A program made the position numbers and the translations under genes. Source: an uncultured Bacteroidales bacterium (GTDB lineage: Bacteria; Bacteroidota; Bacteroidia; Bacteroidales; Bacteroidaceae). Taken from it: 42,797 bases of DNA. Below, in pieces: positions 22,995-31,787 of the stretch. The stretch lies in assembly GCA_902766625.1 (NCBI GenBank), contig CACXEH010000045.1, positions 1 through 42,797 on the forward strand, written 5' to 3'. Every line of letters begins with the position of its first letter. The first letter of the stretch is position 1. The notes beneath the pieces are model-generated. The model had not been told where the DNA came from. It ran no database searches and saw only the letters and a program-made list of their open reading frames with translations.

Positions 22995-24242
22995 TCATTC
23001 AAATTTGATGGATTTGGCAGGACTGATTCTGGAAACCAGATAACTGGGACCGACGAGTGTCAGTACACAGATAATCAGCGTGGCGACCCCCAGCAGGATA
23101 ATCAGCGGCCAGTTGAAGATAATGGGCACAAAACTGACATAATATTTGGAAGAATCGAGAGTGACAATATGCCATTGGTATTGTATGAACGCCAGTCCAA
23201 GCCCTATGACATAGCCCAGCAGCACTCCCCTGCCGATAATGAAAGTAGCATAATAGATAAATATCTCCCTGATGGCCTTGCCGCTCGCGCCCATGGCCTT
23301 GAGAATGCCTATCGTGGACGTCTTTTCCAAAATAAGTATCAGCAATCCGCTGATTATAGTCAGGCTGGACAATATGGTCATCAAAGCAATGATAACCCAG
23401 ATATTAAGGTCAAGAAGTTTCAACCAATCGAATATCTGTGAGTATAACTGTTTGACGGTATATACGACATACTCGCTGCCGTCAGCGCTCTTCAGATTGT
23501 GGATTGTATTCAACACATTGGTATATGTCTCATCCAGCTGTTCGCTATTTTCAACGCTCAGTTCAAGCGACGAGCAGCGGTCGTCATCCCATTTGTTCAG
23601 TTGGTTGATGGCATATATATTGGTATATATCACATTCTCGTCAAATTGTTGCATACTGGTTTCAAAAATACCGACGATGGTAAAACGGCGGACCTTGATA
23701 CTGTTTTCAAAGAAATAAGAAAAGAGCCTGTCGTTAAGTTTGAGATTCATTTTCCGAGCGACTGACCGGCTGACGATAATGCTGTTCTGTCCTTTTTCTT
23801 TGGCATATTCAGGGAAACGGCCTTCAACAAGATTTTTTTTGATAAACTGTGCGTTGTATTCAGGACCGATGCCTTTGAACATGATGCCCTTGTAATCTGT
23901 CTCAGTCTTTATGATACCAAATTTTCTTGATGTCCGCTGTATGCTTCTGACACCCTGCGTATGTCGGATTTCGTTTACGACAGCCTCCGAACAGTCTATC
24001 GGGACGCTCTCGGTGGAAGAAAACGATTGGGCATTCAGAATCTCAATATCCGAACCGAACCCTATAACCTTAGACGAAATCTCCCATTTGAACCCCAAGA
24101 CTATACAGACGGATACAATCATTACAGCAAGTCCGATGCCAATGCCGAAGGTGGCCAGATTTGTAGCCAACCGCGACACAGGTTCCCTGCGCTCCTTATC
24201 GCGGTAAAGCCGGTTTGCTATAAATAAAGTATATCTGGACAT
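22995..24242 (-). CDS. LolC/LolE-family ABC transporter permease
   Basis: The 415-residue protein has the architecture of FtsX/MacB-type lipoprotein-releasing permeases: one N-terminal membrane segment (about residues 29-52), a periplasmic MacB-PCD domain of roughly 220 residues, and three C-terminal segments including LILEKTSTIGILKAMGASGKAIREIF, the coupling helix region typical of LolC/LolE. It would release lipoproteins from the inner membrane towards the outer membrane. No ATPase (LolD) gene is next to it. It starts 16 bp after the YggS gene, giving a DUF4494-YggS-permease operon closed by a hairpin. Confidence 0.88.
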   Translation of the reverse strand: MSRYTLFIANRLYRDKERREPVSRLATNLATFGIGIGLAVMIVSVCIVLGFKWEISSKVIGFGSDIEILNAQSFSSTESVPIDCSEAVVNEIRHTQGVRSIQRTSRKFGIIKTETDYKGIMFKGIGPEYNAQFIKKNLVEGRFPEYAKEKGQNSIIVSRSVARKMNLKLNDRLFSYFFENSIKVRRFTIVGIFETSMQQFDENVIYTNIYAINQLNKWDDDRCSSLELSVENSEQLDETYTNVLNTIHNLKSADGSEYVVYTVKQLYSQIFDWLKLLDLNIWVIIALMTILSSLTIISGLLILILEKTSTIGILKAMGASGKAIREIFIYYATFIIGRGVLLGYVIGLGLAFIQYQWHIVTLDSSKYYVSFVPIIFNWPLIILLGVATLIICVLTLVGPSYLVSRISPAKSIKFE

Positions 24243-24258
24243 AAGACGGTATTAAAAT

Positions 24259-24939
24259 TTATTGTTGCCTAAGGGGGCGAGGGCCGAAGATGCGACTGCC
24301 GACACGCACCATGTTGCTTCCTTCCGACAAGGCTATCCGGTAATCATCGCTCATGCCCCATGAACGACAGGAAAACATGGCGTCGTCCTGGAAAAAAGCC
24401 GTTTTGAGCTCATTAAAATAATTTTTGAGGAAGCGAAACTCTCTGCGCACCTGCTCTACGTCGTCGGTGTTTGTGGCCATTCCCATGATACCGCAGAGTC
24501 TTACATGGCCCAGCTTGCGCCATGTACCTTCCAAGAGCATCTGTGTACATTCCTCCGGTGAAAAACCGAATTTAGTCTCCTCCTGCGCTACATGGATTTG
24601 CAACAGACACGGAATGACACGGTTATACTTGGCGGCTTGCCTGTCGATTTCCCGCAAAAGGTCCAGACTGTCAACAGAATGAATCATGCTGACAAACGGA
24701 GCGATATATTTCACCTTGTTTCTTTGGAGATGGCCTATGAAGTGCCACTCTATATCCTTTGGCAAAGATTCGTATTTGCCACGCAGCTCCTGAACAATAT
24801 TCTCGCCAAACACCCACTGGCCTGCACCGTAGGCAGACAGGATTTCATCACAGGGGTGATACTTGGACACTGCCACAAGAACGACATCAGGCGGCAGAGT
24901 GTCTTTAATCTTGACAAGTCGCTCAACAATACTGCTCAT
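24259..24939 (-). CDS. YggS/PLPBP family pyridoxal-phosphate homeostasis protein
   Basis: The 226-residue single-domain alanine-racemase-fold protein binds PLP but is not a known racemase; it maintains B6 vitamer and amino-acid balance. It shows VLVAVSKYHPCDEI with the PLP Lys, VFGENIVQEL, DIEWHFIGHLQRNK and the C-terminal phosphate-binding SEGSNMVRVGSRIFG. The ATG at 24939 is preferred over a TTG one codon upstream. Its first base is the last base of the preceding stop (TGATG), so translation is coupled to the DUF4494 gene. Confidence 0.92.
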   Translation of the reverse strand: MSSIVERLVKIKDTLPPDVVLVAVSKYHPCDEILSAYGAGQWVFGENIVQELRGKYESLPKDIEWHFIGHLQRNKVKYIAPFVSMIHSVDSLDLLREIDRQAAKYNRVIPCLLQIHVAQEETKFGFSPEECTQMLLEGTWRKLGHVRLCGIMGMATNTDDVEQVRREFRFLKNYFNELKTAFFQDDAMFSCRSWGMSDDYRIALSEGSNMVRVGSRIFGPRPLRQQ

Positions 24940-25379
24940 CAATCAATCTTTGCGTAGTGAAAGACATCCATATAAGAAGTTTCAGCTATAGAGGCGACGA
25001 CATAATCCATGACGTAACCTTTCATGCCTTCCTCCAAAACGGCCAGAGCTTGTTTGAGGCTGCCCGCCTTGACAATGATGAAACTGCTGACTTTCTTCTC
25101 CTTGCCTTTCTTCTCGTCAATAGTGATATAGACAAGCTTTGCCTTGTACCAATAAGCCTCCTCGACCTCATTATGGTCGAAAATCTCAGCAATCTTCGCC
25201 TTGCGGATATCAGTAACCTCAAATTCTCCTCGGATATATGGCTTAAGCTCTTCGGCTATTCTCTTCTCAGCTTCAGCAATATTAAACGCATCAACGAGAT
25301 AAGATTCCGGGACTTTCTTCAACAGGCCGTTATCCATAGTCTTCTCATAAACGACCTTACAATCAAACCAAGTATACAT
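24939..25379 (-). CDS. DUF4494 domain protein
   Basis: The 146-residue protein (MYTWFDCKVVYEKT…, EAYWYKAKLVYITIDEKKGKEKK) matches the Bacteroidota-specific DUF4494 family, which is of unknown function. It has no signal peptide or membrane segment and is probably cytoplasmic. It is the first gene of an operon with yggS and the LolC/E-like permease, an arrangement I recall from other Bacteroidales. The N-terminal YTWFDCKV block is the most conserved part. Confidence 0.82.
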   Translation of the reverse strand: MYTWFDCKVVYEKTMDNGLLKKVPESYLVDAFNIAEAEKRIAEELKPYIRGEFEVTDIRKAKIAEIFDHNEVEEAYWYKAKLVYITIDEKKGKEKKVSSFIIVKAGSLKQALAVLEEGMKGYVMDYVVASIAETSYMDVFHYAKID

Positions 25380-25417
25380 TTTTGTTTAATTAAAATAATC
25401 TTCTTCTCTTTTCCATG

Positions 25418-25425
25418 CAAAATTA
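25418..25425 (-). promoter_or_regulatory. Predicted -7 box (TAATTTTG) for the DUF4494-yggS operon
   Basis: This is a TAnnTTTG match on the minus strand about 40 bp upstream of the DUF4494 start, in the 105-bp divergent region shared with the acyl-activating fusion gene. No clear -33 TTG is seen. Confidence 0.45.
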
Positions 25426-25470
25426 CAAAAGTTTTTAGAAGTCATTTTATAACTTAACTGATAAAATGCT

Positions 25471-25478
25471 TAACTTTG
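25471..25478 (+). promoter_or_regulatory. Predicted -7 box (TAACTTTG) almost touching the fusion-gene start
   Basis: This TAnnTTTG box ends only 6 bp before the ATG at 25485. If it is used, transcription starts at or within a few bases of the start codon, implying a leaderless or near-leaderless message. Confidence 0.5.
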
Positions 25479-25484
25479 CAATAT

Positions 25485-27980
25485 ATGAGTTCACAACCAG
25501 TCATCTTAAAAGAACATCCAGGTATAGCCATACTTTCCGGAAAAAGGAATGTGAGCTATACGGAGCTATTATATCGTACGCACCTTTTTTCGACGAAATG
25601 CCCGGCGGCATCGGGTGCGAAGACCATCATCTTCTCTGAAAACAGAGAAGGATGGATTTATGCCCTCATGGGCATTTGGAGCAACCGCGGCATTGCTGTC
25701 CCCGTAGATGTGACATCAACGATACCGGAAATCGTTTACATCCTCAAAGACTGCCAGCCGGCATGTATCTGGACAAGTATAAAGAAAGCCGACGCCATCC
25801 GCCAGGCTCTCTCCGAGGCAGGGACGGAAACTCCAGTGATGCTGATTGACGACTACGAAATGGCGGAAATAACAGAGACGGAGAAAAGCTATGTCCCATA
25901 TAACGATGACGACACGTCGCTAATTATCTACACCTCCGGCACGACTGGTGCGGCCAAAGGTGTCATGCTGTCATTCAGAAATATCATTGCCAACGTAAAC
26001 TCCGTATCAAAGGATGTACATATCTTCAGTCCAAGACTGAGGACGATGGTTTTATTGCCCTTGCATCATGTGCTGCCCCTGATGGGTTCTGTCGTCGCTC
26101 CGCTTATGGTTGGCGGCGGCATTGCAATCGCACCGTCCATGATGCCGGTGGACATCATGGAGACACTGCAAAAAGGCAAAATAGGAATAATCATCGGCGT
26201 GCCCCGTCTGTGGCAGACACTATATAACGGTATAAAACAAAAAATAGACGCTTCACCAGTCACAAGATTCCTCTTCTGGCTATGCAAAAAACTGCAATGC
26301 ATGACGCTCTCACGGTTTGTTTTCCAGTCAGTCAGAAAGAAGATGGGCGGGCGGCTCACCTACTGCGTCAGTGGCGGAGCGGCATTAGACAGAGAGATTG
26401 GCATCGGCTTGCGGACTTTGGGACTCAGCGTACTGGAAGGATACGGCATGAGTGAGACCGCTCCGATGATTTCATTCACCCGACCTGACGACATCATCCC
26501 CGGCTGTGTAGGAAAACCCATGCCAAGCGTCACCGTAGACATTCGTGACGGAGAGATATATGTCAAAGGCCCGAATGTGATGCAAGGTTATTATAACAAT
26601 CCGGAAGAAACAGCCAACGTCATAGGTAAAGACGGATTCCTGTGCACAGGAGACCTTGGCTATTTCGACAAAAAAGGCAGACTGTACATCACGGGGAGGA
26701 GCAAAGAAATCATTGTCCTCAGCAACGGCAAAAACATTAATCCCGCCGAGATAGAATACAAATTAGACAAATACACCCAATACGTAAAGGAATCAGCGGT
26801 CCTGCAAGACGGCGACACACTGAGAGCCATCATCGTTCCGCAGCAAAACATCTGTGAACAAAGCGATGAAGAAATAGAAAACTTGCTAAAGCAACATATC
26901 TTGCAGCCTTACAATGAAACCGTCGCACCATACAAGAGGATAATGAATCTCTCCGTTTACCGCGGAGAACTGCCCCGTACACGGTTGGACAAACTGCAAC
27001 GCTTCAAACTCCCGTTATTGCTGAACAAAACAAACACAACCAAAACGGCCGCAACCTTTGTTGAGCCGACATTCCCCGAATACCAGATCATCAAAAACTA
27101 CATCAGCAAAGAGAAGAATGTCTCTGTGCGCCCGACAGACCATTTGGAGACTGACCTTGCACTTGACTCACTGGACAAAATCAGTTTTCAGGCTTTTATC
27201 GAGTCAACATTCGGACTGGAAATGGACCAAAAGAGGCTGCTGGCTTTCAACAATGTCACAGAACTGGCAGAATATGTCGCCGACTTCAAATCTTTCATTG
27301 AACAAGAAGACATTGATTGGAACGCCATCATCAACCATAACAGCAACGGCGTGAAGCTGCCTGCCACTTGGGCAACAGGCGTTGTTATTACAAAAATATT
27401 CAAGTTGCTGAGCAAAGCCTATTTCCACCTGAAGGCCACAGGATTGGAGAACATCCCCAAGGACACACCTGTCATATTTGCATCCAATCACCAATGTTAC
27501 TTTGACGGCATGTTCGTCATGGCATACCTAAACAAAGCCGTCATTCGCAAAACATACTTCTATGCCAAGGACGAACATGTAAAGAATTGGTTTGTCAAAT
27601 TCCTCGCCAGCAAGCATAACGTCATCGTCATGAACTCCTCCAATATAAAGATTTCCATCATGAAACTCTCCAAAGTGCTGAAACAAGGTAAAAACATCAT
27701 TATATTCCCGGAGGGCACAAGGACCTATGACGGCAACCTGAATGAATTTAAGAAAACTTTTGCCATATTAAGCAAGGAATTGAACATCCCGATAGTACCC
27801 ATACACATTTCAGGCGCTTACGAAGCATTCTCAAGAAAGACAAAGGTCCCTCACCGCAAACCTGTCACAATAGAATATCTGCCCGCCTATATACCACGTG
27901 AAGAAGAATCCTACGACGAAATAGCAAGAAACATTCAGCAGACAATCGCACAGAGAAAGACTGAATCAAAGCAAAATTGA
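25485..27980 (+). CDS. Acyl-activating enzyme / acyl carrier / PlsC acyltransferase fusion
   Basis: This 831-residue protein has three parts. Residues 1-530 are an AMP-forming acyl ligase with YTSGTTGAAKG (about 149-159), EGYGMSET and the TGDLGY / GRSKEIIVLSNGKNI adenylation motifs. Residues 540-610 are an acyl carrier domain with the phosphopantetheine Ser at about 562 (LALDSLDKI). Residues 635-831 are a PlsC-like acyltransferase with HQCYFD (His about 669) and FPEGTR. It could activate a fatty acid, load it on its own carrier and pass it to a lysophospholipid or other acceptor, like an Aas with a built-in ACP. The ATG at 25485 fits the promoter better than an upstream near-start. Confidence 0.9.
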   Translation: MSSQPVILKEHPGIAILSGKRNVSYTELLYRTHLFSTKCPAASGAKTIIFSENREGWIYALMGIWSNRGIAVPVDVTSTIPEIVYILKDCQPACIWTSIKKADAIRQALSEAGTETPVMLIDDYEMAEITETEKSYVPYNDDDTSLIIYTSGTTGAAKGVMLSFRNIIANVNSVSKDVHIFSPRLRTMVLLPLHHVLPLMGSVVAPLMVGGGIAIAPSMMPVDIMETLQKGKIGIIIGVPRLWQTLYNGIKQKIDASPVTRFLFWLCKKLQCMTLSRFVFQSVRKKMGGRLTYCVSGGAALDREIGIGLRTLGLSVLEGYGMSETAPMISFTRPDDIIPGCVGKPMPSVTVDIRDGEIYVKGPNVMQGYYNNPEETANVIGKDGFLCTGDLGYFDKKGRLYITGRSKEIIVLSNGKNINPAEIEYKLDKYTQYVKESAVLQDGDTLRAIIVPQQNICEQSDEEIENLLKQHILQPYNETVAPYKRIMNLSVYRGELPRTRLDKLQRFKLPLLLNKTNTTKTAATFVEPTFPEYQIIKNYISKEKNVSVRPTDHLETDLALDSLDKISFQAFIESTFGLEMDQKRLLAFNNVTELAEYVADFKSFIEQEDIDWNAIINHNSNGVKLPATWATGVVITKIFKLLSKAYFHLKATGLENIPKDTPVIFASNHQCYFDGMFVMAYLNKAVIRKTYFYAKDEHVKNWFVKFLASKHNVIVMNSSNIKISIMKLSKVLKQGKNIIIFPEGTRTYDGNLNEFKKTFAILSKELNIPIVPIHISGAYEAFSRKTKVPHRKPVTIEYLPAYIPREEESYDEIARNIQQTIAQRKTESKQN

Positions 27981-28045
27981 CTGCACATATTAAACATTTT
28001 ATGAAAAATAACATTCTATAACGCAACTATGTGCGTCAAAATCAT

Positions 28046-28053
28046 TAATTTTG
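28046..28053 (+). promoter_or_regulatory. Predicted -7 box (TAATTTTG) for the bamD operon
   Basis: This TAnnTTTG box lies 16 bp upstream of the bamD ATG at 28070, so the message would have a leader of about 10 nt. The box is preceded by a small inverted repeat (ACGCA/TGCGT at 28021-28036). Confidence 0.5.
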
Positions 28054-28069
28054 CAACAATATTCTCTTG

Positions 28070-28897
28070 ATGAAAACATATATAACACTTAAACTAGGGA
28101 TAATGCTATTATTGATGACCTCATGCAGTTCATTCAATAAAATAATGAAAAGTCCTGACACCGACTTCAAATATGAAGTGGCTAAGCAATACTTTTTCCA
28201 AAACAAAAACAGCAACACATCCTTCCTCCTGGACCAAATCATGCCCGGTTTGAAAGGAACGGAAAAAGGAGACGAAGCAACATTTTTAACCGCTATGACA
28301 CAATATCAAGCAAGAGACTTCATCGTTGCCAACGACTATTTCAAAAAATATCTAAACAACTACCCTACAGGCATTCACACTGATGAGGCGCGATTTTATG
28401 CGGCAACAGCATTGTATATGAACACGCCACAGACTGAATTAGACCAGACTGGAACATATCAGGCTGTCACGGAGTTGCAAAACTACATTGAATACGACCC
28501 TAACGCACAGTATGTTGAGACCGCACGCAACATGATATATGAACTGCAGGACAAATTGGTAATGAAAGAATATCTTGCAGCCAAACTATATTACAACCTT
28601 GGCGGATATATCGGCAACTCAACAATGGGTGGCAATAATTACGAAGCATGCATCGTGACTGCGGAAAATGCCATTAAAGACTATCCGTATTCAAAGATGA
28701 AAGAAGACTTCTCAATGTTGATATTAAAATCAAAATATCACCTCGCACAACAAAGTGTCAAAGAGAAAATGAAAGAACGACTTGAAAACACAATAGATGA
28801 ATATTATGGTTTCTTGAACGAGTATCCCTCATCAAAATATCTGGACGAGGCAAAACATATTTTTGAAAAAGCACAAGAAAAATTTAAATCATTATAA
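28070..28897 (+). CDS. bamD: Outer membrane assembly lipoprotein BamD
   Basis: The 275-residue lipoprotein has a type II signal peptide ending LLLMTSCSS, then tetratricopeptide-like helical repeats (KYEVAKQYFFQNKN, ARDFIVANDYFKKYLNNYP, DEARFYAATALY, AVTELQNYIEYDPN, YPYSKMKEDF, FLNEYPSSKYLDEAK). BamD is the essential accessory lipoprotein of the BAM complex that folds beta-barrel proteins into the outer membrane. The ATG at 28070 is chosen over the TTG just before it. The order bamD-rpoZ-DUF4293 is standard in Bacteroidota. Confidence 0.93.
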   Translation: MKTYITLKLGIMLLLMTSCSSFNKIMKSPDTDFKYEVAKQYFFQNKNSNTSFLLDQIMPGLKGTEKGDEATFLTAMTQYQARDFIVANDYFKKYLNNYPTGIHTDEARFYAATALYMNTPQTELDQTGTYQAVTELQNYIEYDPNAQYVETARNMIYELQDKLVMKEYLAAKLYYNLGGYIGNSTMGGNNYEACIVTAENAIKDYPYSKMKEDFSMLILKSKYHLAQQSVKEKMKERLENTIDEYYGFLNEYPSSKYLDEAKHIFEKAQEKFKSL

Positions 28898-28912
28898 ACA
28901 ACACAAATAATT

Positions 28913-29242
28913 ATGGCAAACAAGAAAAACGGGACACCAACAACAACTGTAACGCATAATATTATGGATTTCAGCGCCCAGACAGGCAACGTCTACGAAA
29001 GCGTACTTATAATGGGTAAGCGTGCTAACCAAATAGCAGTTGACGTTAAAGCTGATTTACAAAACAAACTGAGAGAGTTCGGCACCAAGACCGACACTTT
29101 GGATGAGGAATTTGAAAATCGTGAACAAATTGAAATTTCACGTCATTTTGAAAAAATGCCAAAACCATCTTTGATTGCTGAACAGGAGTTCTTGGAAGAA
29201 AAGATATACTTCAAAAACCCAACCGCAGAAAAGAAGTTCTAA
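28913..29242 (+). CDS. rpoZ: RNA polymerase omega subunit (Bacteroidota type)
   Basis: The 109-residue protein matches the Bacteroidota omega/Rpb6-like subunit: VYESVLIMGKRANQIAVDVKADLQNKL is the conserved region that wraps the beta' C-terminus, followed by an acidic linker and a basic tail (NPTAEKKF). It helps assemble and stabilise RNA polymerase. It lies 15 bp after bamD and 5 bp before the DUF4293 gene, its usual neighbours. Confidence 0.9.
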   Translation: MANKKNGTPTTTVTHNIMDFSAQTGNVYESVLIMGKRANQIAVDVKADLQNKLREFGTKTDTLDEEFENREQIEISRHFEKMPKPSLIAEQEFLEEKIYFKNPTAEKKF

Positions 29243-29247
29243 GTATT

Positions 29248-29628
29248 ATGATACAGCGAATACAGAGCCTATATCTGTTAATAGCAATAATCATCATGGT
29301 TGTTGCTATTGTATTTTTTTGCAACTCGACAGACATTCTCAACGCACATGCTGTATTCCCATGCATGTCCGGCCTATCAATAATACTCTCTACCGTTGCG
29401 CTGTTAAAATACACCAATCGCAGATTGCAGATGAAGATGGCAAATCTATCTATTGTCATACTTTGCGTCCTAATCATATTGCCGGCCATACCTATCTTCA
29501 ATATAGAAGATCAGGCTATCCTGACATTCCGTATACAGTGTGCGGTTGCATTGCTTTTTAACCACATGGCATGGAGAGCTATCCGCCGTGATGAAAAAAA
29601 AGTAAAAGACGCTGACAGAATACGCTAA
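29248..29628 (+). CDS. DUF4293 membrane protein
   Basis: The 126-residue protein starts IQRIQSLYLLIA, the hallmark of Bacteroidota DUF4293, and has four hydrophobic segments (about residues 8-25, 40-53, 66-84 and 92-105) and a charged C-terminal tail (RRDEKKVKDADR). Function is unknown. Its constant position after bamD and rpoZ suggests an envelope-related housekeeping role, but this is inference. Confidence 0.85.
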   Translation: MIQRIQSLYLLIAIIIMVVAIVFFCNSTDILNAHAVFPCMSGLSIILSTVALLKYTNRRLQMKMANLSIVILCVLIILPAIPIFNIEDQAILTFRIQCAVALLFNHMAWRAIRRDEKKVKDADRIR

Positions 29629-29638
29629 ATTTAATATT

Positions 29639-29992
29639 ATGTCCCTAAACAAAGTTATATTGATAGGCAATGTCGGTAAAGATCCGGAGATAAGATACGT
29701 TTCTCAGGATGTTGCAGTTGCTACAATCGTTTTGGCTACAACCAACAATGCCTACACAACCAAAGAGGGCATCCAAGTTCCAGAAAGCTCAGAATGGCAC
29801 ACAATAAAATTGTGGCGTAATTTGGCAAAAACAGCTGAGCAATATATCCGCAAAGGTGATAAAATATATGTGGAGGGCCAACTCCGATATACAAACTACA
29901 CTGACCGCAGCGGACTGAGCAGGACTAAAGCTGAGATTTGGGCAGAGAAACTGGAAATATTTAACTTCCATAACGCTGCTTCTGAAAAATAA
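29639..29992 (+). CDS. ssb: Single-stranded DNA-binding protein, short form without acidic tip
   Basis: The 117-residue protein is an OB-fold SSB: LNKVILIGNVGKDPEIRY, EWHTIKLWRNLAKTAEQYIRKGDKIYVEGQLRYTNY and KAEIWAEKLEIF. It ends …NFHNAASEK and lacks the flexible linker and acidic DDDIPF-type tip that most SSBs use to recruit partner proteins. It may therefore be a secondary SSB, or the main one may be encoded elsewhere. It is followed by gldE (8 bp gap) and a phosphopantetheinyl transferase, the usual ssb-gldE-PPTase order in Bacteroidota. Confidence 0.92.
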   Translation: MSLNKVILIGNVGKDPEIRYVSQDVAVATIVLATTNNAYTTKEGIQVPESSEWHTIKLWRNLAKTAEQYIRKGDKIYVEGQLRYTNYTDRSGLSRTKAEIWAEKLEIFNFHNAASEK

Positions 29993-30000
29993 ATACCTAC

Positions 30001-31146
30001 ATGTCTGTGCCTGACATTTTAGACATCATCTGTATTTTATTCAGCATTTTAGCCTTGTATATCATTACAGGGTATTACTTTAGCATTACATTGACCGACG
30101 AAAAACTGCTAAATCTTATTTCTTTCCCCCGAAAAAGAATTGACAATATCGTATTTGTCAATGTCGATTTGTTCGAGATAGGCTTCTACTGTTGTTTGGC
30201 TATCATTTTTCCATTACTCTGCATATTACAAATCCATTGGGGTCTGTCCGTTGCCATATTAATTGGCATCTCTATTCTTTTAGCTTTTATCTTAACGACT
30301 CCATATTATCCTGGCGACAAGTTCTTCTACCCATTGCGGAAACTCTTATCTGTGATAAATACATTGGTCTATCGTCTATATCCTGACAATGTCAAATTCT
30401 ACCAGAAGACCTATGTCGCCAACATGTTTCCAAATGAGAGTCTCCGAAAGAAGACCATGTTAAAGGATATTATCCATTTCGGCAAGGAGACTGTCAAAGA
30501 CATTCTAACGGCCCATGTGGATGTTGTTGATATTGACAGCAGGACACCTTTTTCAGAAGTACTGAAAGTAATTGCTCAAAACAAATACTCGCGCATTCCT
30601 GTCTATTCCAACACCAAGGACAACATCATTGGTATTTTATATATCAAGGACTTGCTCCCGTATTTGAACAAACCGGCAAACTTTCACTGGCAATCCTTGA
30701 TTCGCCCGTATATCTGCGTACCTGAAACCAAAAAAATCGACAACCTCCTTCATGAGTTTCAAGCCAAAAAGATTCACCTTGCCGTTGTTGTTGATGAATA
30801 TGGTGGCATAGCTGGAGTTGTGACACTGGAAGATATTATTGAAGAAATCGTCGGTGAAATCAATGATGAGTTTGATGATGACAAGAACCCTTACATTAAG
30901 ATTAGCAGTAACACGTACATTTTTGACGCAAAGATATCGCTACAAGATTTTTGTAAGACATTTAACATTGACGATACGTTTTTTGAAGAATTTGGAGAAG
31001 ACATCAACACTTTGGCCAGTCTTGTCATTGACATCATCGGCGACATACCACATAAGCATCAAGTAGTAAGATACAAACTCTTTGTTTTTGAAATACTCAG
31101 CAGTGACGAGCGCCATATTTCTAAAGTCAAAGTTACGCGATTCTGA
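30001..31146 (+). CDS. gldE: GldE-like membrane protein with CBS pair and CorC domain
   Basis: The 381-residue protein has an N-terminal membrane region (DUF21/CNNM type; hydrophobic segments near 7-28, 57-78 and 82-99), a CBS pair (about 165-285, with VDIDSRTPFSEVLKVIAQNKYSRIPVY, NIIGILYIKDLL and HLAVVVDEYGGIAGVVTLEDIIEEIVGEI) and a C-terminal CorC/HlyC domain. Relatives are the Flavobacterium gliding-associated GldE and the magnesium/cobalt efflux proteins. In non-gliding Bacteroidales a role in metal-ion transport or lipoprotein function is more likely. It is shorter than a typical GldE, mostly in the membrane region. Confidence 0.85.
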   Translation: MSVPDILDIICILFSILALYIITGYYFSITLTDEKLLNLISFPRKRIDNIVFVNVDLFEIGFYCCLAIIFPLLCILQIHWGLSVAILIGISILLAFILTTPYYPGDKFFYPLRKLLSVINTLVYRLYPDNVKFYQKTYVANMFPNESLRKKTMLKDIIHFGKETVKDILTAHVDVVDIDSRTPFSEVLKVIAQNKYSRIPVYSNTKDNIIGILYIKDLLPYLNKPANFHWQSLIRPYICVPETKKIDNLLHEFQAKKIHLAVVVDEYGGIAGVVTLEDIIEEIVGEINDEFDDDKNPYIKISSNTYIFDAKISLQDFCKTFNIDDTFFEEFGEDINTLASLVIDIIGDIPHKHQVVRYKLFVFEILSSDERHISKVKVTRF

Positions 31147-31157
31147 TATCTCTTACT

Positions 31158-31784
31158 ATGCCTTTGCTAAAAACTCTTGAGATCAATCACATGTGCATCT
31201 ATATCTGGAAGGTTACTGAATCTTCCGAAGAATTGGCAAGCATATTGCGTGAGCCGAATCTCTTGATTGAGGTCACAAGAAAATTTAAGGCTCTCAGCAG
31301 GCAGCAAGAGTACCTGATTGAACGCATACTGATTCAGCAACATTTCAAAAATTCTAAGATAAATCTGGCTCACCATCCCAACGGTGCACCATTTTTGACA
31401 AATTCCGAAGAACACATCAGTATATCACATACAAGAAAATATGTCGCTGTGGCTATCTCTAAAGAGTCAAACTTTGGTATTGATATCGAAACAATCTCTC
31501 CGCGTGTTGATAATATCTTGAAGTATTTTATGCGCTCTGAGGAATATCCTCTATCCACATCCGACAACACACGCTACCATCTTATTGTCTGGAGTGCGAA
31601 AGAAAGTATCTTTAAGTCGCTCATGTCGGGAGAGGTCAATACGATGCTGAATTACTACATCCCGCCGTTTAAGTTGAGCGAAAAAGGCAAGTTTCGTGCC
31701 TCCTACCCTACAGCCAAGCAATCGTTTGACGTAATTTATTATTCCGCCGAAGACTATGTCCTGACTGTAGCACAAATGATTTGA
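31158..31784 (+). CDS. 4'-Phosphopantetheinyl transferase (Sfp type)
   Basis: The 208-residue protein carries the two Sfp-family signatures, FGIDIETISPR (Mg-binding Asp/Glu) and WSAKESIFKSL, together with HISISHTRKYVAVAI. It transfers the 4'-phosphopantetheine arm from CoA to carrier proteins. The start MPLLKTLEI is typical of the Bacteroidota orthologue, so 31158 is kept rather than the Met at 31191. A possible client nearby is the acyl carrier domain of the three-domain fusion at 25485. It is the last gene of the plus-strand operon and ends only 3 bp from a convergent gene, with no hairpin between. Confidence 0.9.
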   Translation: MPLLKTLEINHMCIYIWKVTESSEELASILREPNLLIEVTRKFKALSRQQEYLIERILIQQHFKNSKINLAHHPNGAPFLTNSEEHISISHTRKYVAVAISKESNFGIDIETISPRVDNILKYFMRSEEYPLSTSDNTRYHLIVWSAKESIFKSLMSGEVNTMLNYYIPPFKLSEKGKFRASYPTAKQSFDVIYYSAEDYVLTVAQMI

Positions 31785-31787
31785 TTT

